A stretch of 64,000 nt of DNA, taken from assembly GCA_037179385.1 (NCBI GenBank), contig CM074188.1:21035318-21099317 (forward strand), given 5' to 3'. The notes below the pieces were generated by a model, which worked only from the letters and a program-made list of their open reading frames with translations, did no database searches and was not told the DNA's origin. Origin of the DNA: Holothuria scabra (taxonomy: Eukaryota > Echinodermata > Holothuroidea > Aspidochirotida > Holothuriidae). Made by a program: the position numbers and the translations under genes. This document shows positions 26,011 to 35,568 of the stretch, piece by piece. Position 1 is the stretch's first letter. Each line of letters starts with the position of its first letter.

Positions 26011-26212
26011 AGAGTGTAGCAATTGGGTTGCACTTCATTTTAATTATTGTAAAAGTAAAGCTTACAGTAATGCTAATTTTTGTTAAGAGCTCCTGATGAG
26101 ATTATGCAAGGGGTCTAATAAATGCAGCTGGGTCCCTCCTGTACAGTATACATGAATGCTTGCATGGTGTATGGATTTGCAGAATGTGATGCAGTTACAG
26201 TACTCAGGGTCT

Positions 26213-26537
26213 GTCCTCTAAGAAGAAACAAAAAAAGACAGGCAGTTTCTTATCATATGTAGAGTGAGTTACCAGAAGTGTACAGAAATTCTTAGCTGGC
26301 TCAGCTTTTTGATTAATATCAAATTAGAAAAAAAAAAAATGCAAAAAAAAAATGCAGAGTAAAGTAGTTCATGTTACCCAGCATGTACAGAGGGTGTTCT
26401 GATGTACACGTAAGGGCCTTGTATACTCACCAGGGTATGCCCTGAAGCAGTAACTGGGATATTGTGTCCAAATGAGGAAATCACTTTGTAGACCATGTGA
26501 CAGGCTAGAATCAATTAGGTTGAGAGAATTGGAACTA
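26213..26537. mobile_element. TTAA-type MITE, GGGCCAATCCTCTC family, decayed copy d
   Basis: It keeps TTAGCTGGCTCAGCTTTTTGATT, GGTGTTCTGATG, CCCTGAAGCAGTAACTGGGATATTGTGTC and AGGTTGAGAGAATTGG in family order, but its ends have decayed. A-rich runs interrupt it. Confidence 0.55.
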
Positions 26538-27636
26538 CTACAGTATATAGCATTTGGTGATGAATAACTGCTTTTAACATACTTAGAGGATAATGCTGTA
26601 TGTATGTGCTTGTACTAATTATAGTGCCTGTAGTACTTAGTACAGTACTGCAGTTACAGTGCGTATTGCACCTAATCTACGAACAGTACAGCCAAGAGCT
26701 GACTCGTTTATAACTAGAAGAACTGTAGAAGATATGCCATTATTGTTTTGGATAACATAGCTGTGCAAAGTGTTCATATTTGATTTTAAAGATACTCTAA
26801 CCTGTATAGACAGTTCCAATTTTCCCATCCTATTTACTCTATGTACATACTTTTATAGGAACCTGTCCTATAAACTCCTTGTACAGGAGACAATCCTGCA
26901 GGCCTTGAATTTTTAGGTGTGCCAGTGGGATGGCATGCGGCCCATCACTTGCCTCAAATTACTCACTGAAAAGTGCAATTTTTGGCAGAAAAACAGGAGC
27001 ACAAGCAATCTGTAAAAGTTTTATAAAACAGCACACATATAGTCTCCTTAATTTCCTGAGAAGTGTGACTAATTGTAGCACACATGGAAAAGCTAAAACT
27101 CAGTTGGGCCTGATCGAGATTCTTGCTGCTATACTGTTTGTACAGGAAACGGGATAGTCTACTATACTGCTCCAAAGTGTGGCAGCCACTCTTGCCCTTT
27201 AAGTCCTTGCAGACATTGTCCTCGCATAGCCAATAGGGAGCCAGTACTGTAACAGTAGCTCATACTTAATTGTGGAGTGGACCTATCCCCCACCCTCACT
27301 GGCTCACCCCCATCCCCACTTTTGCCTTCCCCATTCGTGAAATATGAACTTTTTTGTTTGATATTTTAACTTCAAAAATTGTTGAAGTACAGCAGTCAAT
27401 ATCAGATTATTCTATACTATACAGTTATACAGTATAAAAGATAAAGGTTGATGACTCAAGCTGTGTCTGCTGTGATTCATGGCTAACAATGCCCAGAGAT
27501 TGTAACATAATGCAGTAATACTGTACCTATGGTAGTTTATACTGCTGTAAACAGTGAAAGCATGCAGAAACACAACATATCACTTAATTCTCAACTCAAT
27601 GAAACCACAGTTGCTACCATTACAATGATGTACCAT

Positions 27637-27850
27637 TTAAAGTGGCAGTCATAGTTTGTTTTTACAAATTTTTCACAACTTGAATTCTATACCACAGTTG
27701 TAAATTGACTCAAAACTGACCAAACTGTGATCTGTGATCATGTTCTACAGTATGTTGTGATTGGTTACAATAATTAGTGGAAGCTGTCTTGTCTTGTATC
27801 TGTGTTGAATTTTGTTACCTGACAAATATTTAGAAATTGTTTCATTCAAC
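27637..27850. mobile_element. TTTAAAGTGGCAGTC-starting repeat, copy 1
   Basis: It shares TTTAAAGKGGCARTC..AGTTTGTT, GTGATTGGT and TTGAATTTTGTTACCTGA-like words with 43275-43480 in the same order. The right end is unclear. Confidence 0.5.
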
Positions 27851-27990
27851 AGTGATGAACACAGAATTAACATTTCTTCTTGAAAGCTCTCTTCAATATT
27901 TCTATGTTGTGGTAAATAACCAGTTTAGAAGAGATAAATGAGGTACCAAAACAAAATATGTTTTTATTCTCTGTCAAACTCTAATTGCCT

Positions 27991-28225
27991 CTTTCAGGTC
28001 AAGAGCAGTCCCCCCCCCCCCAAAAAAAAAAAAAAAATTACTTTCAAACAACAATTAAATATCACAATTCACTATTGCATAAATCAGGATATATCACAGA
28101 GTTGCTTCTAGTAAGTTTCACATTTGAGGAGGAAAAATGTTGTCACATGACTTTTAACAGCTAATCATGAAACAGGACAGTCTACTACACAACTTCAGCT
28201 TAGAATGACTCTTCTTGCCCTTTAA
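27991..28225. mobile_element. TTAA-type MITE, AGGGCAAGAGCAGTC family copy
   Basis: TCAGGTCAAGAGCAGTCCCCCC on the left and GACTCTTCTTGCCCTTTAA on the right are the family ends. The interior keeps ATGTTGTCACATGAC and a C run followed by an A run. Confidence 0.6.
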
Positions 28226-28735
28226 GAAAAGAGCTGGGGAGCAGAAATATATAGTTTTGGCTTTGATAACAATAGGAACCCGATATTTCTGAGATTTTTC
28301 ATGTAGCAAGCCAGTGTATGTCATGTTTACACATCTACAGTAGAACAGGTATGTGTTCAGTTGGTAGACAAATGGTAGCGGAGTATATTCAAACACCTGA
28401 AAAGCTATTTTTAGTTTCCAACAAAGAAAATGATTAAATTAGCCATACTTACAAAGGAAATCTGACCTATATTCATAGGATAGATTGCTGTAAAAAAAAA
28501 GAGAAAGAGATAGGTTACAAAAGACTTTCCAAATTTATTTAAGGGGAAGTCTTATTCACAGGGTACAGTGCAGTATACCTAACACTTTGGATTGTTGTTT
28601 CAAACCGTATCAAGGCTTTTAAATTACATATCATGTTTTATTTTTCTTTTCCATGGCAAATACTGTAGCTGTTTTCTGAAATATCACTGGAAATGAAACT
28701 GATAAAATTCCTACAGTAGGCCTTAAGTTTTAGAT

Positions 28736-28925
28736 TTCCCAGGTGTGCTACAAATCACACTCCTCAGAAAATTAAGGAGTGTGGAAGGTGTGCTCTTTTA
28801 TTCAAGTCTTGAAAAATATTTAAATGAGCTCCCATCTTCATGAAGGTGTGCAAAAAATCATAGTCCTTCAGTGATTTGAGGTGAATGATGATGTGCAACC
28901 CCATTTGCTCACCTCAAAAGTTTTA
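28736..28925. repeat. hairpin-bearing interspersed repeat, copy 2
   Basis: The stem-loop CACACTCCT / AAGGAGTGTG at 28756-28782 matches 593-620, with the same flanking GGAAGGTG. A GTCCTTCAGTGATTTGAGGTGAATGATGATGTGCAA segment matches the distal part of copy 1. Confidence 0.55.
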
Positions 28926-29036
28926 AGCCTTTGTACAGTACTACAGTATCAAAGCAGTGTTTTGTTTTTGGTTGTTGGTACATTATTGTCTATGACCTTC
29001 CCATTTTATTTTTTTTTCCTTTTTTGGTTTCTTTCC

Positions 29037-29085
29037 TTTTTTTTTTTTTTTTTTTGCTTTGTTTGTTTGTTTTTTTGTTTTGTTT
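29037..29085. repeat. T-rich low-complexity tract
   Basis: A run of about 18 T is followed by TTTG-type repeats. It is a simple-sequence tract and nothing else is visible. Confidence 0.8.
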
Positions 29086-29562
29086 CGATTTCTGGTGTTA
29101 AATGGTAAATTCAACCAGTGACAATATGACAGGGAAGTTGATGTGAAAGTTACCATTCATTCATGGTACTGTGTAACTGTTGTAATACATGCATGCATGC
29201 ATGCAGCAAGGATTTCACTTTATTGTTTTTGTTCCTTATGGTTATAATTATCATTCCCAATATCTACAGTACTCAACAAACCCACATACAGTACAATATT
29301 AACAATAAGACCAAAATAAATTTCTCATAGAATCTCAAAGTCTGATGAAAGTTAAAATCTATGTTTCCCCAGTTGTTACCTCCTATTTACATTATGTGAC
29401 CCTACATGTCCTGCGGTAATCCTTTGGCAAGATATAAACAAAGGATAACAAAACAGATAAAATGGGATCCCCGTTCTCCTCTGTTGATCTGCACAAATTT
29501 GCACACGTTCATTTGTTCATGATATAAGAGAGTAATAAGCTGTCCTGAAAAAGATAAAATGA

Positions 29563-29830
29563 AGGACCTTATGCATTGACATTACCCCTGACATTATTTT
29601 GGAGGACTGACAATGTCACACAATCTTCACACTACTGAACTTCGTGTAGAGGAGTAGTGGGCGGCACACAGTAGAATTTGCCCCAAGTGTTGAAGACATT
29701 TTGGATATATCCGATCAGTTGACCGAATTAGCTGTTTGTCTTTGTTGATGTTGGTTTGTTATTCCTCCAAAGGAGCTACAGTAGGGCCCAGTGTGTTGTA
29801 AGCATTTTGACATCATATGCAGGTCTATTG
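29563..29830. mobile_element. diverged AATAGACCTTAT-type MITE
   Basis: GGACCTTATGCATTGACATTACC, AGCTGTTTGTCTTTGTTGATGTTGGTTTG, CCAAAGGAG and GACATCATATGCAGGTCTATTG follow the order of the copy at 60654-60954. Confidence 0.55.
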
Positions 29831-29938
29831 TATTTCCTAAATTAAAGCAATTATTTTGTTATTTGAAAACGTCTTAATGTTTTGACAGCAAGAAGACAAG
29901 TATATGTCACATACATGTGCATAGATCTTAAAGAACTC

Positions 29939-30380
29939 ACCCAGGGTTAAATTCCATTTGAAACCATTCGCGAATGGTCTGAATGGTTCCGAATGGTATT
30001 TTTCACACTGTATTTTTGGACAGTTCTGAATGGTCCTGAATGGTCCCGAATGGTTCCATTTGCAAATGGTCTGCGAATGGTCTGGTGCGCAAATGGTTTT
30101 TAACTGGTCCCAAATGGTGTTGAATGGTACCATTTGCGAATGGTCTTCAAATGGTCTGGTATGCAAATGGTCTGCGAATGGAACAACTGGTCCCAAATGG
30201 TGTTGAATGGTACCATTTGCAAATGGTCTTCAAATGGTCTGGCATGCAAATGGTTTTTGAATGTAATGACTAGAACCATTCACAAATGGTTTTTGAATGG
30301 TTCATCATGTTATGCATCTCAACAGTTTCAAATAATTTAAACAGGAAACCACCCACAAATGGTCTGCAATGGTTTCTATG
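29939..30380 (+). repeat. CCATT/AATGG array, left arm
   Basis: It begins with CCAGGGTTAAATTCCATTT and continues as a degenerate array built on AATGGT words at intervals of roughly 10-20 bp. It contains two perfect 16-bp palindromes, ACCATTCGCGAATGGT (29963-29978) and ACCATTTGCAAATGGT (30212-30227). A larger subunit (CCCAAATGGTGTTGAATGGTACCATTTGC) occurs twice, about 81 bp apart. The overlapping short frames come from the repeated words. Confidence 0.85.
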
Positions 30381-32092
30381 TGCAAGTTTGAGATGGAAAA
30401 TACTGTACAGTTGCTGTAAAACCAAAATTAATTAAAACAATGTAAGAATTTAAATATAGTAGCAACAGAGTGTACATTTATTATCCCCTGATGGCATTCT
30501 GTTAAGCTTACAGAACAGTGATAATGGATGGCACATCATGCAGAGCTGGCAACCCAGTTGAAGGATATTACATGTAATGGGTGAGATCTGATACTTACAA
30601 GGTAAATGAAGAACAACATAAATAGTCCATACCATATGAGTACAACTTCACTCAAATTCACACTCAAATTCAAAAGTCAATTGATACTTGGCAAGTTTGT
30701 TACAAACTTAAACGCATGTAAAAACAGTTCATGGTGTCCAAAATCATGTAATACGCACTCATATGCAAACACAATATAGACAAAAAATATCGCTCGTTGT
30801 AATTCAAATGTAGGGTACACCTTTCAATAAACTGAAGGAATGAAAAAAATCACACTGGAGGGTTTCTTTCCATGGAAGAAAAAGTAGAAAAATTATCGAC
30901 GAGAATGTTTTGTCCATAGTAAAAAAAAAAAAACAAAAAACTTCTGACTTTCAAATTAAAATCAAAGTTCGGTCAAAATATTAAAATGGTCCACCAAGTA
31001 ATTTATACTGTAACTTTAAGCACCAGTTATTTCACATTTGCAGTTAAAATAATAGGGATTCCCATGGTAAAATGCATTTCATGAAAATCCATAGAGTAGG
31101 CTTCAGTCTTCTCACATTTCCCAAATAAAACAAACTTTGGTAACTGTTTGGTCCATGAAAAACTATTCTCATGGTTATCCAAGTTGAAAAAGTAAGATGT
31201 TTTAACACAATCAAATGCCTTTAGAGGTTGCACACTGGGCACATGAAAGGTCCACGTAGGGGAAAATTTATTTTGTTTCCAAATCCAATGGCTGTATTCT
31301 TCGTCCGATCCTCCCATTTACTCCTGAGTAAAGGAAATATTCAACACCAAGGATTCAACACTTCTTAATTACATCATCCTGACAGTTTAAACAATACCGT
31401 TCAATTTATCAGATTACAATAAATGAGGCACAAAAACTAGGACACCAGCATTTCCTTTGTAAATTGGTACTGGTCCGTAGCCATCTGTAGCAAATATCTT
31501 TTTGAGTGTTGTGGTCAATTCAAAGATGCCTCTCATAAGTTGTCCTGTAACTGCTTTACAGTATCTACTTCAACACTTTTCTGTAGTTCTCCAACTCAGG
31601 ACTCATTCTCACTCCACAGCAAGAACATCAAAAGGTACAGTAGCCTGCATGTCATGGATATGTTATAATTCAACAATCAGGACTGCTCATATTATGTGAT
31701 AACGAAAACAGGCTTTGTAGTTTCAAACAAGAAAATCGCTATTCAAAAGGAAGCAGGCCATAAAAGGTTACCAGTACATTGGTGTCACAGTTCAATAGCA
31801 GGAAAACTTGTTCAGTCCATGGCTCCATGTATGCAGTACAATTTCCTCACTCACTAAAATGATTATGCTTGACTCTGCTACATGGTACACAGCAGTCCAG
31901 ACATCAATGAAAAGTATTGAAGACACTGAAAAATAACTCCATCAGCTGTGCAGGACAAGCAGGAGACAGTTTCACTATGATGTCATTCTGTTTGGGAAAT
32001 GAAAAATAAAATTTTTAAAGTATATATAAAAAGTTGTACAACAAAATTGGTTTTAAAGGATTCAATGTTCTTGATAAAAGAAAACTTAAGCT

Positions 32093-32342
32093 TTTAAGGT
32101 CAAGAACAGCCCCCCCCTCCCAAATTTTTTTAAAAGCAACAGCTAAGCATCACAATTTTTATCTTCAAAGTATCTTTCATCATATTTTTAGACTTCAATA
32201 TTGCATATTCTGGGTAAACCAAGCAGTAAATTCCATATTTGAAGAGAAATAATGTTGTCACAAAACTCTAAACAGCCAATCATGGAACAAGACAGTCTAC
32301 TACACTACTTCAAGTTGGGGTGACTGCTTTTGTTTTTTTAAA
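32093..32342. mobile_element. TTAA-type MITE, AGGGCAAGAGCAGTC family copy
   Basis: TTTTAAGGTCAAGAACAGCCCCCC on the left and GTTGGGGTGACTGCTTTTGTTTTTTTAAA on the right. The interior matches the 27991 copy, including ATGTTGTCACA and GACAGTCTACTACAC. Confidence 0.6.
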
Positions 32343-32883
32343 GACGGTGTCTCTGTTTGTTTGGGACTGTGGTATAGGCCTAGGCCTGCAGTCAAATTTT
32401 GCTAGAGGCCATATATGGAGACTTAGTTGAATTCAAAAACTAATTATTTATCATACGCACACAAATAAATATAGGCCTAGGCCTGCAACAAATTGTGTAC
32501 CTGTTTATTATTTAGGCCCGATGCTACAGAAGTTTACTTACAGATAAAGATGGAAACATGCAAAAGGCAATTCCTTTTCCAACCTGTTATTTCTGAGTCA
32601 GCACCCAAAAGGAAAGACACAGTCTTCATAACCAACCTCCACCCCCCCCCAAAAAAAAAGAAAAGAAAAAAAAATTACTCCAACTTTAAATTTTACCATG
32701 ATCTGGGGTCAACTATTTTGAGTATGACTGGGCTGAGGCCAGTAATAGGCCTATGACTTTTCAAAACCCTAAATTTGGTTTTGAACTTGGATCCAATAAA
32801 ATTAAGCTTGGTTGTCTTTGTAGAGGGTTTTGCGTGTATTATTAGCATATAATATGTCCATCCCTCTTCTCCTTGTAGGCTAT

Positions 32884-33083
32884 AGTAAAACGGTCTTCTT
32901 CATAAATTAACGTTAGTCTTTGTATACAGTACTACTACAGTACTAAGTTAGTGCTACGAATTGTCTTGTGGAACCGACCCCCCCCCCCCCAGTAAAACGG
33001 TCTTCTTCATAAATTAACGTTAGTCTTTGTATACAGTACTACTACAGTACTAAGTTAGTGCTACGAATTGTCTTGTGGAACCG
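32884..33083. repeat. perfect 93-bp direct duplication around a poly-C tract
   Basis: 32884-32976 and 32991-33083 look identical base for base, separated by ACCCCCCCCCCCCC. The copy boundary coincides with the C run. This could be a very recent duplication or an assembly or sequencing artefact at the homopolymer. Confidence 0.85.
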
Positions 33084-34304
33084 CTACTATAAATATTAGG
33101 CCTGACTGTTAACACAGCAGCACCCATTAATTGATGCAGCCTTTGGCTCTTAATTTTCACTAACATTTCTTCATTGCTTATTGGTCTCTCTGGTGCAATA
33201 GTTTAAAAACATGTTCCTTCACTTACTGTGCTTCAGCATTTCATGAAAGTCCTCTAAGGAAAGCAGTCTTGCCCTTTCACTTCACGTTTCTTGAATTCAC
33301 GACACCTGCACACCACTGCATAGCACTCTCTATATAGCTTAAGTACAATAGCCGGTTGATGCGCACTGTTTAACAAAGTTGTGCCCGCGCCTATTTTGTT
33401 ACATTGTACTGTTCATGTGATATACACATGGGTGTACAGCATCTGTGAGCTTTGTATGGTGCAGTGCTGTATCATGCTTTGTGTGCATGCCAAGCTATTA
33501 CGTAATAGCTCCATTCGAACAAGCATTGTATTGTGCTTTGATCCTGTTCAGTGTCACGGTTATCATGGATGAGCAACTTGAAAGGCAACAAAGATATGCA
33601 TCAGCATGATGGGGTGGGGAGGGGGATTGGAATTGTGTATGGAGAAAATGGAGAGAAGAAATGAGTACAATAATTGAGGAGGTTGTGCCTCTGGACTGTA
33701 GATGATACCAGGCTGCAAAGCTACAACTACAAAATTTCAAAGTGTTGTTGGGGTATACGAGGATATCAAGTACGGGCTAAGAAAGTGCCAGAAAGTGGAG
33801 TGGGGAAGGGAGTCAAGAGGTCTCGGGCGTGGGTCGGGTATTGGAATGGCAAGAAGAATTTCCTATTCCAGCTGATATCCGTGCTGTGCATTACAGTACC
33901 TCTGTGTATCCTTTCCAAGGTAGGGGGGTATACTGTTGGGAAAACTGAAGCTAAAATTTTTAGGGAAATCCAGGGGTGCGGTTGTTGCCTACTCGAGTTG
34001 CTATGGACGGCTTTACTGTAACCCCCAATTCATTTTTGTTCAGGGAAATATTCAGGCTGAGAAGAATCTAAACTGGTTTAGGTTAATACAAAGTTTCTTA
34101 CTTTCCTGTCTACACCTTCAATTGTACCTGTGTACAAATTGTGAAAGATGTATCAAATCCAGTTGGTTATAACTTATTTGTTTCATTGAGCTTTACATAT
34201 CCTTTCAAATGAATTTGCAACAGGTTGGCTTACACCAACAGACAACTTGACCATTTGCACCATGTACATGCATGTTGAACTGGACATGTTCCATTGATGT
34301 ACAT

Positions 34305-34556
34305 AATATATACCATTCACCGAATGGTTTCCAGTTTGAACCATTTGGAACCATTTGCGAACACCAAAACCATTCGTGAACCATTTGCATTCCATTCAGG
34401 TATGCGATCAGAAAACCATTCAGATGTACATTTCCATTCATATACCATGTGAAATCCATTTGAGACCATTCAGGTCCATTCGGGTCCATTCAGAACCATT
34501 CGGAACCATTCAACTTTTCCAAATGGTTTCGAATGGAATTTAACCCTGGGCACTGA
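34305..34556 (-). repeat. CCATT/AATGG array, right arm, inverted
   Basis: It ends with GAATGGAATTTAACCCTGGG, the reverse complement of the left arm's start, and is built of CCATTC/CCATTT words. No second copy of the CAGGGTTAA tip is found at the inner side of either array. The two arrays therefore could be the two ends of one element spanning 29939-34556. Confidence 0.8.
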
Positions 34557-35076
34557 AGGTTTCGCATCTTTCGTTGAGAAGGAAAGAAATTTACTTTGAG
34601 CAGGGAGTTGTCCCATCCCTGACAACTCCCTGCTTTGAGGAGGTTTATCAGACGATGGTTTGACATCACATCTTTTACACAAAAGGCACTTTCCATTTGT
34701 ACTTGAGCAGTGATATTTCTTATACAAATTTGTGTTCAAAATTTTATGCTACTTTAGTGTTCAATAATTACTGTATACAATACTCTTAAACAAGGTTTAA
34801 GACAAGTTCTTCAATAATGCATGTTTCTATTGGTTTTGTAAAACCAATTTGATGGTTATTTTCTGAGATGTGGTTTTCTGAATGCTTTCTTTGAACAGCA
34901 CTTAGGTGCTATGCATCCAGTAAGCTGAGTAATAAGTAAAATGGAAGACACTGTGAAAAAATAAAGTGTGTATTCAAGTAATCTGTGGAAATTTTTCTTG
35001 CTATATAGACAATTCTGAGCAGGTGCAGTATAGTGAAGATGGCCATTGGTGGGGTCCTTTAGTCAAAGAAATCATC

Positions 35077-35346
35077 TTGAAGGGCCAATCCTCTCATTCC
35101 AAACTACACGTCTTGTATGGGGGGTATTCCAGAAACTCTTCACAGGCTTAGCTTTTTCATTGACTGCTTATTCAAACAATGCAGAGCGCCAGAGTTTATA
35201 TTACACAGCATGACCTGTGTGGAGAGTGTTTTATTTTAACTGAGATTGTGTCTGAATGAGGATGTATTTTAGACAATTGTGGGTGGGGCTAAGGTTAGAA
35301 GGTTAGGAGAATCGGTACTGTCTGGGGTGGGAGAATGTGGCCTTAT
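35077..35346. mobile_element. TTAA-type MITE, GGGCCAATCCTCTC family, copy e
   Basis: TTGAAGGGCCAATCCTCTCATTCC on the left, GTCTGGGGTGGGAGAATGTGGCC on the right, with GCTTAGCTTTTTCATTGACTGC and GATTGTGTCTGAATGAGGATG inside in family order. Confidence 0.7.
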
Positions 35347-35568
35347 ATTGTCTTTGCACAATTCTGAACGCATATATGGGTCATTCCATCAGGTTGGGAC
35401 ACAAAGTGTGACATAGAAGTGAAAATTTCAAATTGCTTGAAATATCATTATTTCACAATAGAGCATACTATACAGACATTACTTTCAATATAAAACACTT
35501 TCATTACTGTAGAATTACTGAGTTCTTCATAATGGTCCATAAAAGGTAGGTGTGTCAACTATTTGTGC

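Noticed and set aside
30027..30340. Open frames over the AATGGT array (both strands)
   Set aside because: They arise from the tandem words and have Trp/Asn/Gly-rich low-complexity translations.
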